Positions 1 through 7,887 of a DNA stretch of 33,305 bases are shown here, in pieces; position 1 is the stretch's first letter, and every line of letters starts with the position of its first letter. Position numbers and translations under genes: made by a program. The stretch spans positions 1 to 33,305 of the forward strand of contig DRFJ01000020.1 in assembly GCA_011050615.1 (NCBI GenBank), written 5' to 3'. The DNA comes from Bacteroidota bacterium. Lineage in GTDB: Bacteria; Bacteroidota; Bacteroidia; Bacteroidales; VadinHA17. The notes beneath the pieces were generated by a model that was not told the DNA's origin, did no database searches, and saw nothing but the letters and a program-made list of their open reading frames with translations.

Positions 1-29
1 ATCCAGTACTACCCACAACTGAATATCAA

Positions 30-60
30 GGAGTTAGGAACATCTGACTCCTTTTTTATT
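30..60 (+). terminator. Intrinsic (rho-independent) terminator
   Basis: An 8-bp stem, GGAGTTAG (30-37) pairing with CTGACTCC (44-51) with one G-U pair, closes a 6-base loop and is followed directly by six T residues (52-57). It would end a + strand transcript entering from the left, whose gene lies mostly outside the window. All three + frames close within the first 93 bases, so the upstream gene cannot be identified. Confidence 0.6.
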
Positions 61-252
61 GTATGGCTGTACAACATAGGGACAACAAACTAATAATTTT
101 AATCAGGAGACCTCATAATAACTCATAAATAACTTTACACCAATATGTATTAAACTGAACCTACCCCCTAAATCCGGATGCTGGGTTAAGGGTGAATAAT
201 GAAGATTAACGATTTTTTGATTTAATATTTCTAAAAGCGTCAATCTTAAGTA

Positions 253-1179
253 TTAATTAACAGCAACCTCCCAGCCGTAATCAACGTATTCCCAGTCGAA
301 TTCCTCACCGTCAACATGCACCACAAGGAAGCCTTCCTGCAGGTCGCCGCGGGGACCGTTCCACCAGCTGGAAGACACGGCACCGCCGGTTATGTAATGG
401 ACACCTCCGGCATAGAGGTCCTCCAGGAAATGCAGGTGTCCCTGCAAGACCAGCTTCAGGTTATGATTATCGAATAAAGAAAGCACATCCTTAGAATTGG
501 TGATTACCAGGCCTTCAGAATTGGCAGCGGTTGACCCGCTTAACAGCTGGGTTTGTATGGTAATGAAAGGTATATGAACACTGATGGCTATGGGTTGTGA
601 AGGATTCACATTTGCCAGGTCTTCCTTAAGCCAGGCTATCTGCAGGCTGTCGATGTGGCCATAGTATCCGGCACCGTCTTCCCTTTCATCCACTGAATCG
701 AGTATATAGAAACGCCATCCTTTATGGTTAAAGGCATAATACCTCTCGCCTATCCTCTCTTCGTACATTTTTTCCCCGTAAAGAGGGTGTGTGCTGTCTA
801 CCCCGCTCTGTTCATAGATACCAAAGACTTCATGGTTACCCATGGTATTATAGACAGGCATATTAAACAATTCAGACATTTCTATATACATGTCGTACAG
901 CGAGTCAGCCCTGGACTCGGTCTGACCAAGGGCATCCATTATCTGGTCGCCACCGGTTATCACAAAGTCCGGGTTTATACTGTTAACGGTATCTATAGCC
1001 TGTCGAAACCCGTCGCCGGCATTTTTCTCGGGCTGCAGATGAGTATCGGTTAGGAAGGCAAAGCTGAAGGCATCTTCGTTGCCGGAAGGTTCATGTTGCT
1101 GAGTTTTGCATGAAGAGATGAAGAAAAGGGTTATTGATACAAAAGTAAAAGTCAGGATTCTCAGTTTCATATTTTTCAT
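253..1179 (-). CDS. Calcineurin-like metallophosphoesterase lipoprotein
   Basis: 308 residues. The N-terminus has a basic start, a hydrophobic segment and Cys24 after ISS, read as a lipoprotein signal peptide, so the enzyme should be membrane-anchored outside the cytoplasm. The binuclear-metal signature of calcineurin-like phosphoesterases is complete: D45-T-H47, GGDQ with D78, GNHE at 114-117, H202 in VHIPF, and GHLH at 247-250. The substrate cannot be told from sequence; related proteins act on phosphodiesters or phosphomonoesters. A second ATG three codons in (M4) would keep the same signal peptide. It stands alone, with no close co-directional partner and no clear terminator after it. Fold and catalytic type are secure; the exact role is unknown. 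Confidence 0.88.
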   Translation of the reverse strand: MKNMKLRILTFTFVSITLFFISSCKTQQHEPSGNEDAFSFAFLTDTHLQPEKNAGDGFRQAIDTVNSINPDFVITGGDQIMDALGQTESRADSLYDMYIEMSELFNMPVYNTMGNHEVFGIYEQSGVDSTHPLYGEKMYEERIGERYYAFNHKGWRFYILDSVDEREDGAGYYGHIDSLQIAWLKEDLANVNPSQPIAISVHIPFITIQTQLLSGSTAANSEGLVITNSKDVLSLFDNHNLKLVLQGHLHFLEDLYAGGVHYITGGAVSSSWWNGPRGDLQEGFLVVHVDGEEFDWEYVDYGWEVAVN

Positions 1180-1312
1180 GTCAACTTTATTTAATTATAT
1201 ACTAATAACCTGACCTGTCACCCTGCCATAAAACGGTCGGGGTGCAGACCAGAAGTACAACTAAGTTTTAAAATAATCTATATGCCTGATTGGCAATAAA
1301 TAAATGCTGTAA

Positions 1313-1723
1313 CTATTTGTATTCCTCTTCGAATGTTTCGATGCTTTTTTTCAGGGCATCCTGTAAATCCTTAATTTCATTGCCCAGTTCTTCCTTCTTT
1401 TCATCTGCGGCATTCTTAAATTCTTCCATCTTGCTGTTGAGAGCTTGACGTTGTTCATTCAGTTTTTCAAGGGCAGCTTCGTATTTGGCTTTGGCATCAC
1501 CGGTCAGCTCCTCTGACTTAGCTTTAAGGTCCTTGAATTTTGAATCAATCTGATTTTCAAAATCGGCAAATTCACCAGAAACAAAATCTTTGGCTTCATC
1601 AACCAGTTGTTCTGCAGCTTCCTGTACGTCTTCTGCACTTGTATCTTCTTTAGTTTGTGACTGCCCGCAGGAAACCATGGCAATCATTAATAATGAAATA
1701 AACAGTTTTGCTAAGGTTTTCAT
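1313..1723 (-). CDS. Small coiled-coil lipoprotein of unknown function
   Basis: 136 residues. A signal peptide ends in AMVSC, with Cys19 as the likely lipidated residue. The mature part is almost entirely charged and helical: Glu/Lys-rich with repeated hydrophobic spacing from about residue 35 to the end, as expected for a long coiled coil. It has no catalytic motif. Proteins of this kind in Bacteroidota are annotated only as hypothetical or stress-response-like lipoproteins. I infer an envelope location and perhaps a spacer or membrane-stabilising role, but the sequence does not show it. It is preceded by a candidate -7 promoter box about 30 bases upstream, so it is probably its own transcription unit. 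Confidence 0.75.
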   Translation of the reverse strand: MKTLAKLFISLLMIAMVSCGQSQTKEDTSAEDVQEAAEQLVDEAKDFVSGEFADFENQIDSKFKDLKAKSEELTGDAKAKYEAALEKLNEQRQALNSKMEEFKNAADEKKEELGNEIKDLQDALKKSIETFEEEYK

Positions 1724-1751
1724 AATTAATCAGAGTTTAAATTAGTGATAT

Positions 1752-1759
1752 CAAAGATA
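1752..1759 (-). promoter_or_regulatory. Candidate Bacteroidota -7 promoter box
   Basis: TATCTTTG on the - strand matches the Bacteroidota consensus TAnnTTTG and lies 28 bases upstream of the ATG of the coiled-coil lipoprotein, giving a short leader. I see no good TTG at the -33 position, so the call rests on one box and its placement. Confidence 0.4.
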
Positions 1760-1958
1760 ATAAATTTATCCGGATTGATATGTTGTAAGGCAGGTTTTTT
1801 ATTTATTGGAATAATGTATAAAGAAAGGAAGAAAGCAACGATCGGGTTTTTTCTCTGTCTTTAAAGATGTAATCTTTTATTTGTGGTATTTAACCAGAAT
1901 AATCATCCAAAAAACTGATAAAACACTACTTTTATATTTTAATAAAAACCAGAATGAC

Positions 1959-4133
1959 ATGAAAAGAAAGATCTTTACCGGGATAATTTTGTCCATAATT
2001 ATCCTTTATTCTACTTCCTTAAAGCTACCTGCGCAGTCTATCGGCGGCGACTGGTACACGATGATGCAGGTACAGGGTATTTATATGCAGATGAACCTGC
2101 ATATACAGGAGAACGAATCGGGACTGGCAGGCACATTTGATGTGCCGGAACAGGGTGCCATGGGCATTCCCTTAAGTTCGGTAAGCCTGGAGAACCAGGA
2201 ATTTAAATTCGAATTTAGACCCGCGGGCTTTTCATTCGAAGGTATCACCGGCCCGGATTATTCACAGATAATAGGATATTTCAAACAGGGTGACATAAAT
2301 GTTAAGACAAAGTTCAGCCGTGAACCTGTTGATCCCCCTGCAGAGAGCACTGCCGCATTGAAGGAGATATATCATAAAGAAGAGGTTTATATCGGGATGA
2401 GGGATGGCACCAGGCTGTTTACTTCAATCTATTCCCCGAAAGAAACAACCGAAAAATCACCCATACTGCTTTTCAGGACACCTTACAATGCCGAGGGCAT
2501 AGGTAAAGATGCTTTTAATTTCTTCGTATCGATCTACTACAGGTTTATTGAGGAAGGGTATATCCTCGTATTCCAGGACGTGCGAGGAAGGTATATGAGC
2601 GAGGGCGAATTTGTGAATGTCAGGCCTTACATACCTGGCAAAAAGGGCAAGCAGTATGATGAAGCGTCCGATACGTATGATACGGTTGACTGGTTGATAA
2701 AGAATGTAAAGAATAATAACGGGCGTGTCGGAGTGACGGGCATCTCCTACCCCGGCTTTTATGCTACCATGGCCATACTGGCAGATCATCCTGCCATAAA
2801 AGCCGTATCACCTCAGGCACCCGTTGCTAACTGGTTCCTGGGAGATGACTGGCACCATAACGGGGCTTTCTTTCTTATCGACGGCTTCACCTTTTATACC
2901 AGCTTCGGTGATCCCCACCCGGGTGAATCACGCAGGAATTACCCTCTCAATTTCAGATGGGGATGTGAAGACAGTTATGACTTTTTCCTCGATATAGGAC
3001 CGATAAAAAATACCAGGAAAATATTCCCTGATTCCATAAGATACTGGCATGAATTATTTCAGCATTCTGATTACGATGACTGGTGGAAAGCCACGGTGCC
3101 CCTGCCTCACCTCCAAAAGGTTAAGCCGGCTGTTATGACCGTAGGAGGCTGGTTCGATGCAGAGGACCTGTGGGGTGCCCTAAACACCTACAAATCGATA
3201 GAAGAGCAAAACAAGGCCAAACACCCTAACTACCTGGTTATGGGCCCATGGTCGCACGGGCAGTGGGCCACTGGCGAAGCAGAAAACCTGGGGAATATTT
3301 ACTGGGGCATGCCCACCAATGATATGTACCATGACCTGGAAGTAAACTTCTTTAATTATTACCTGAAAGATGAGGGAGAAGAAGATTTCGCCGAAGCATA
3401 TATTTATATGACGGGAGAAAACCAGTGGAAGGAATATAACGACTGGCCCCCTGCGGATGCAAGGGAAAAAACCATTTATCTGCAGCCTGACGGAGGGATA
3501 AGCTTTAGCGCACCGGAAGTATCGGGCAGTTTTGATGAATATGTCTCCGACCCGGATAAACCGGTACCCTATATGGAAGATGTCCATCTCAGAAGAGATC
3601 CCGTCTATATGATCGATGACCAGCGTTTTGCATCAAGACGCCCGGACGTACTGGTATATGAAACAGAAACACTTACTGAAGATATTACACTCACCGGCCC
3701 GGTAACTGCTGAACTTTATGTGTCAACTACCGGCACTGATGGTGACTTTATTGTAAAGATCATTGATGTTTTCCCTGACCAGGTAACTCCGCCCGCCGGT
3801 GCTGATATTGATGTCCCGCTCGGTGGTTACCAGATGCTGGTCAGAGGTGAAGTGATGAGGGGCAAGTACAGGAACAGCTTTGAAAAACCCGAACCCTTCG
3901 TTCCGGGTGAAATAACAAAGGTCAGTTTCAGCATACCGGATATAGCCCATAAATTCAAGAAGGGCCACAAGCTGATGATCCAGGTCCAGAGCACCTGGTT
4001 CCCACTGGTTGACAGGAACCCGCAAAAGTTCGTGAATATCTACGAATGTGATGAAGAAGATTTCCGGAAAGCTACCATAAGGATTTATCATGACAGGGAA
4101 CATCCTTCGGGGATAAGGGTAATGGGGTATTAA
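1959..4133 (+). CDS. Secreted CocE/NonD-family (peptidase S15-like) alpha/beta hydrolase
   Basis: 724 residues from the ATG at 1959. This start is chosen because it begins a clean signal peptide ending near LPAQS, whereas the longer reading frame from 1881 adds 26 residues that mask it. The mature N-terminus (about 28-125) is a beta-rich domain of the type seen before many Bacteroidota serine hydrolases, with phrases such as QGAMGIPLSSVS. Next comes an S15/CocE alpha/beta hydrolase domain with the nucleophile elbow GISYPG (Ser263), the acid in GGWFDAEDLW and the histidine in GPWSHGQW. The last ~200 residues match the beta-sandwich domain typical of X-Pro dipeptidyl-peptidases and cocaine esterase. 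It probably hydrolyses an ester, amide or Xaa-Pro peptide outside the cytoplasm; the substrate is unknown. It is convergent with the TonB receptor gene. Confidence 0.88.
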   Translation: MKRKIFTGIILSIIILYSTSLKLPAQSIGGDWYTMMQVQGIYMQMNLHIQENESGLAGTFDVPEQGAMGIPLSSVSLENQEFKFEFRPAGFSFEGITGPDYSQIIGYFKQGDINVKTKFSREPVDPPAESTAALKEIYHKEEVYIGMRDGTRLFTSIYSPKETTEKSPILLFRTPYNAEGIGKDAFNFFVSIYYRFIEEGYILVFQDVRGRYMSEGEFVNVRPYIPGKKGKQYDEASDTYDTVDWLIKNVKNNNGRVGVTGISYPGFYATMAILADHPAIKAVSPQAPVANWFLGDDWHHNGAFFLIDGFTFYTSFGDPHPGESRRNYPLNFRWGCEDSYDFFLDIGPIKNTRKIFPDSIRYWHELFQHSDYDDWWKATVPLPHLQKVKPAVMTVGGWFDAEDLWGALNTYKSIEEQNKAKHPNYLVMGPWSHGQWATGEAENLGNIYWGMPTNDMYHDLEVNFFNYYLKDEGEEDFAEAYIYMTGENQWKEYNDWPPADAREKTIYLQPDGGISFSAPEVSGSFDEYVSDPDKPVPYMEDVHLRRDPVYMIDDQRFASRRPDVLVYETETLTEDITLTGPVTAELYVSTTGTDGDFIVKIIDVFPDQVTPPAGADIDVPLGGYQMLVRGEVMRGKYRNSFEKPEPFVPGEITKVSFSIPDIAHKFKKGHKLMIQVQSTWFPLVDRNPQKFVNIYECDEEDFRKATIRIYHDREHPSGIRVMGY

Positions 4134-4153
4134 TGCAGGCCAAGGCTCCCTCC

Positions 4154-4190
4154 TACGCTGAGATCCCTGCTTTCGCAGGGATTACGGCCC
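4154..4190. repeat. REP-like extragenic palindrome between convergent genes
   Basis: ATCCCTGC (4163-4170) and GCAGGGAT (4175-4182) form a perfect 8-bp stem with a TTTC loop, inside a GC-rich block (CTACGCTGAG...TACGGCCCC) unlike the AT-rich spacers elsewhere in the window. Read in one frame it gives the peptide IPAFAGIT, the known false-ORF signature of extragenic palindromes shared by many bacterial genomes. It lies in the 95-bp gap between the stop codons of the hydrolase and TonB receptor genes. It may act as a bidirectional transcript-end structure. Only one copy is visible, so repetition is inferred. Confidence 0.6.
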
Positions 4191-4228
4191 CGGAGGGCAG
4201 GGAAGACTCCCTTTTAAGTGGCTGTTTA

Positions 4229-6523
4229 TTACTTTGTAAGGTTACCGGAAAAGCGGAGACTAAGGTTCCTGTGAGGCATTATATCTCCGGGTCGGCCCAT
4301 GTATTCGGTATTGAATACATTCTTCACTGTCAGTGAAAGTCTGAATCTCTGGTTTATTGTATATCCCAGGTGGGGATCCATGACCAAATATCCCGTGTTG
4401 GACTCTCGCCAGTAATCAGCAAAACCGGGCAGGATGTTCACCTCCTCATCGAGAAAAATGTTGTCTATATTAAGCATCCGGGATGCAGCATGAAATATAA
4501 AGCCAAAATCGTATTTACGATAAGTGCTGTTAAGGCTCAGCTTTAAAGAGTGTTTTCGCCTGTATTTAAGGTAATTATCTGTGTTCCTGCCAGTTACCGG
4601 ATCATATTCCACCGGGTAAATAAAAGTATAACCCCCGGTAAAGGAGTTTTGAAAGCCGCCGGCACTGCCTGTCACAGAAAATTCGACCTCGCAGCCATAG
4701 ACCCTTGACTGTTCAACATTATCTGCCCTGAATCCAAGACCCCCCGGAACCTGATATATGCCAAAGAGATATTCTATCATATTAATGTTCCGTGAATAAA
4801 ACACAGCCATATCAATCTGTCCGTTAAGGCTTCCCTTAAGCAGTCCATGCCTGATACCAATTTCCGAGCTCCAGCCCGATTCGGGCAGTATATCAGGGTT
4901 GGGGACTATGGTTACAGAGCCCAGTGTGGTTGCCGCATGCTTTTCTGCAATCGAAGGATACCTGTATCCCTGTCCGAATGACGCCCTCAGAAATGTGTAA
5001 TCAGCTACCCGGTAATTAATTCCCGCCCTGAAAAGGGGAATGATGTCGTCCCTCTTGCCGTCAAGGGAATTATTCTCTATTCTCACGCCTCCAACAATCT
5101 TCAGCCTTTCAACAGGAGTAATATCCAGTTGACTGTAGGCTGCAAGGTTCAGGGCCTTATGATCACCATAAAATTCTGAAATAATACTGCTGTAGTTTTC
5201 AAATAGTCCCAGATTAAGTTTTAACCAGTTAAATACACTGTAAACAGACTGATACTCGGCCAGGAAGGAGGCCGCCCTGCTGTTATTAAATCCGGCTTCC
5301 GGAAATTTGTTATCGGATAACTGAAATCTTGTTCTGAGCTCGTGACTGTATTTGTCACCCTCTTCAAATCTTATCCAGGGGTCAAGGGTAAGGAGGCTAC
5401 CCACAAGTTCATTTGCAGTTTCTTCCTGCTGTTTAAGGGCACCCTGCCAGGCATCTTCCCAGAGAATAAAATCTATCTTCCCGGTCTTGCCGCCAGTAAA
5501 ATTAAGTCCATAAGCAAGACCTTCGACCCTGTTATTATCATGCTTTACCTTCAGGTTCAGCCTGCCGAGCCTTTCATGGTTCAGTCTTCTGTAGCCCCTG
5601 TCATTCAGCAGGTAGATACCCAGACCCAGTCCGGTATTTCCTATCCTTTGGGTATGTGATAAGGATGTGCTAGCAAAAGTCCTTGGGCTGACCCACCATT
5701 TCCAGTCTTTCTGCCGTGGCCTGTCAAAGATACCAGCCTCGATATAGAATTTTGTAAGCGGTTCATTACCTGCTTCGGCAGTGCGGAAATTCACTATCCC
5801 GTTAAGTGCTGACGAGCCGTACAGTACAGAAGAAGCGCCCTTTATTATCTCTATCTGGGAAATATTCTCCAGGGGCAGGAACTGCCACTTTATATTTCCT
5901 GCATCGGCCGACAGAACAGGCAGGCCGTCAATCAGTGTCAGAACCCTGCTCCCGGCCCCATAGCTGAAACCACTTCCCCCGCGGATTGATGCCTGTCCGT
6001 CCAGAACCTCAATACCCGGTGTCATATTTATTAGTTCAGATGCATCTGCTATATGTGAATAAGAGAGCAGTTCAGGCTTTATAACGTGCATGGAAACAGT
6101 AAGCTCTGCAACCCTTTGTTCTACCTTGCCGGCACTTATAACAACCTGATCAATATCAGCAATATCATATTCCAGACCCACATCCAGAAAAACAGTATCA
6201 CCGTCAACGACATTCACCGAGCGTGTCAGGCTAACATAACCCACATATTTAAATGTAAGGTTGATATTTCCGGGAGAAGCTGTTATAAAATAAAATCCAT
6301 CTTTGTCTGTGGCTGTCCCCCTGTCCCTGCCATATATAATCGTGGCATAAGACAGAGGCTCAAGAGTATGACTGTCAAAAACCCGGCCTTTTATAAATCC
6401 CTTATCTTCGCCGGCCCTTGCCGCAACAAAGGGGAAAAGCAGGGTAATTAAAAAAAGGGAACGGATCAACCTGCCTTTAAGCTTCTTCAGAAATGCCACA
6501 GGATTTGTTACCGCTAGTTTCAA
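4229..6523 (-). CDS. TonB-dependent outer-membrane receptor
   Basis: 764 residues. A basic N-terminal segment and signal peptide (to about residue 38, VAARA) are followed by a carboxypeptidase-regulatory-like beta-sandwich (about 42-117, beginning KGFIKGRVFD), then a plug domain (about 125-250: VVISAGK, MTPGIEVLDG, LTLIDGLP, IEIIKGASSVLYGSSALNG), then a ~500-residue beta-barrel ending in the typical NVFNTEY and LSLRFSGNL strands. It imports a scarce ligand across the outer membrane using ExbBD-TonB energy. The plug and barrel look like the BtuB/FepA/colicin-receptor group rather than SusC, and no SusD partner is nearby, so a siderophore, cobalamin or metal chelate is more likely than a glycan. 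That is inference. It lies 6 bases downstream of a lipocalin-like lipoprotein gene, with which it is surely co-transcribed. Confidence 0.92.
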   Translation of the reverse strand: MKLAVTNPVAFLKKLKGRLIRSLFLITLLFPFVAARAGEDKGFIKGRVFDSHTLEPLSYATIIYGRDRGTATDKDGFYFITASPGNINLTFKYVGYVSLTRSVNVVDGDTVFLDVGLEYDIADIDQVVISAGKVEQRVAELTVSMHVIKPELLSYSHIADASELINMTPGIEVLDGQASIRGGSGFSYGAGSRVLTLIDGLPVLSADAGNIKWQFLPLENISQIEIIKGASSVLYGSSALNGIVNFRTAEAGNEPLTKFYIEAGIFDRPRQKDWKWWVSPRTFASTSLSHTQRIGNTGLGLGIYLLNDRGYRRLNHERLGRLNLKVKHDNNRVEGLAYGLNFTGGKTGKIDFILWEDAWQGALKQQEETANELVGSLLTLDPWIRFEEGDKYSHELRTRFQLSDNKFPEAGFNNSRAASFLAEYQSVYSVFNWLKLNLGLFENYSSIISEFYGDHKALNLAAYSQLDITPVERLKIVGGVRIENNSLDGKRDDIIPLFRAGINYRVADYTFLRASFGQGYRYPSIAEKHAATTLGSVTIVPNPDILPESGWSSEIGIRHGLLKGSLNGQIDMAVFYSRNINMIEYLFGIYQVPGGLGFRADNVEQSRVYGCEVEFSVTGSAGGFQNSFTGGYTFIYPVEYDPVTGRNTDNYLKYRRKHSLKLSLNSTYRKYDFGFIFHAASRMLNIDNIFLDEEVNILPGFADYWRESNTGYLVMDPHLGYTINQRFRLSLTVKNVFNTEYMGRPGDIMPHRNLSLRFSGNLTK

Positions 6524-6529
6524 AGGAGT

Positions 6530-6946
6530 TTATTTTGGTTTGAATGTCATACGTATATTCAATGGTTCATCAGGATTCGCCGAGTTAGGGTATGTAGTTG
6601 TAATTTTCAGGGAAGTGGCTGTAAGTTCTACAATCTGTGTTGTAAGGACTATAAGAAGACTCGGCGATGTAATTTTAAGAACAGTCTCGTTCTGTTCAAA
6701 TTTCCAGGTCCCGGTATAAATTCCGAAGGTACCGGTGCCATCTTCATTGAATATTGCTTCACCCTTGAAATTTTCAAGCGGCCCGCCGGGGTAGCTTCCG
6801 TCGACCCCGTTCACCAGTAAACTGTCGGATAGCCATACTGTACCGGTCAGGAAGTTAAAACGATCAGACACCTCATCTGACTCCTTTTCGCAGGATAGAA
6901 CGAACAAAGCGCCTGTAAAGATTATTAAAACACCTAGCTTTTTCAT
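6530..6946 (-). CDS. Lipocalin-like lipoprotein
   Basis: 138 residues from the ATG at 6946. I prefer this start over one 22 codons upstream because it opens directly on a lipoprotein signal (MKKLGVLIIFTG..., VLSC with Cys19). The mature protein reads as a small beta-barrel of the lipocalin-like family common in Bacteroidota: a W near the start (TGTVWLSDS), a FNEDGTGTFG turn, then GTWKFEQNETVLKI and a C-terminal strand ending RMTFKPK. Such proteins are probably exposed on the outer membrane or in the periplasm and may bind small hydrophobic ligands. The stop codon lies 6 bases before the start of the TonB receptor gene, so it may assist or regulate uptake by that receptor; that link is inferred from spacing alone. 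Confidence 0.75.
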   Translation of the reverse strand: MKKLGVLIIFTGALFVLSCEKESDEVSDRFNFLTGTVWLSDSLLVNGVDGSYPGGPLENFKGEAIFNEDGTGTFGIYTGTWKFEQNETVLKITSPSLLIVLTTQIVELTATSLKITTTYPNSANPDEPLNIRMTFKPK

Positions 6947-7106
6947 AAGCGCATTTTTAAATTTTGTCTTATCACAAGATAAAATAAAATTAAACATAAA
7001 AATTGACTTCATAACAGTATCTGCTTTCTCCTCAAAATCTTTTGAACCTTCTCAGCCCCCAAGATAGATTTAGTATATTTATCAGTTCAAAAAAATGAGG
7101 CATCAG

Positions 7107-7886
7107 ATGAAAAAAATCACAAGGAAAGATTTTATCACAAAAACAGGAGCGGGAATTGTCAGCCTGGGCTTATTGTCGGGCAGGTAATACAATGGCAAGG
7201 AGGAGAAAGTTCTAACCACCGAACTGGGAAACACGGGGATCCATGTAACGCCTCTCTGTTTTGGTGCTTCAAGGACAAATGATGAAGGGCTTATACGTTT
7301 TGCCCTGGACAAGGGGATAAATTTCCTTGATACCGGTCGCTCCTATGCAAGGGGAAATAATGAAAGACTTGTTGGAAGGGCTGTAAAAGGCAAAAGGCAG
7401 GAAGTTGTGATACAGTCAAAGATGCATCTTGAACCTGATGAGCTAATATATGAAGGGAAAGGCAGGAGAGGTCATACTGAGATAAAGGAAATTCTCGGGA
7501 AACGAATTGCAGAAAGCCTTGAAGCACTGGCTACCGGTTATATTGATATTATGCTCTTTCACAGTGCCGAACATGAATATCTTACTTACCACGAAGCCGT
7601 CAATGAGTTTTATGAGAAGCAATAAAAAGACGGGATAATAAGGGCACATGGTTTCTCATCACACGATTACAGCCTGGGGCTGCTGAAAAAGAACAACACT
7701 GACAAATTTTATGATGTCATAATGCACCCTGTTAATTATAAGGGGGGGTTCACCCATTCTCTCTCGGGATGGTCAGCCATGTGGGACCAGGAAGTATTGC
7801 TTGAAGAGCTGGAAAAGGCTGCGGGATTTGGGACGGGTATTGTGGCCATGGTGAATTACGAACAGGTCAGAAGTTATATTTCCTGA
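7107..7886 (+). pseudogene. Aldo/keto reductase, broken by two stops and C-terminal loss
   Basis: One reading frame from the ATG at 7107 to the TGA at 7884 carries a recognisable aldo/keto reductase with no frameshift. It starts with a Tat-like leader (ITRKDFITKTGAG), then TELGNTGIHVTPLCFGAS, the family's FLDTGRSYARGNNERLVGRA, VVIQSKMH, SLEALATGYIDIMLFHS and IIRAHGFSSHD. TAA stops interrupt it at 7185-7187 (after the leader) and 7623-7625 (inside EKQ*KDGIIRAHG). After GIVAM at about 7853 the usual barrel end (the lysine region, the NADP-site strands and the C-terminal helix) is missing, and a short VNYEQVRSYIS tail follows. The last base is separated from the stop codon of the convergent nucleotidase gene by one base. 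The gene is dead as an enzyme. Confidence 0.88.
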
Positions 7887-7887
7887 A

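Noticed and set aside
1..93. Open frame running from the left edge to the TAA at 91-93 as the end of a gene
   Set aside because: It would run through a good intrinsic terminator (30-57) and resembles no family I know; two other frames end earlier, before or inside the hairpin. It is not supportable as a CDS.
3180..3587. Long antisense ORFs inside the hydrolase, receptor, nucleotidase and other genes
   Set aside because: They are shadows of genes with clear family motifs on the opposite strand and show no domain or signal of their own.
4133..4336. 67-residue ORF after the CocE-type hydrolase
   Set aside because: It is the translation of the REP-like palindrome and of the antisense end of the TonB receptor gene (IPAFAG signature).
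7107..7886. Recoding of TAA as a sense codon in the aldo/keto reductase
   Set aside because: All other genes use TAA as a normal stop, there is no recoding signal, and the C-terminal domain is missing in any case.
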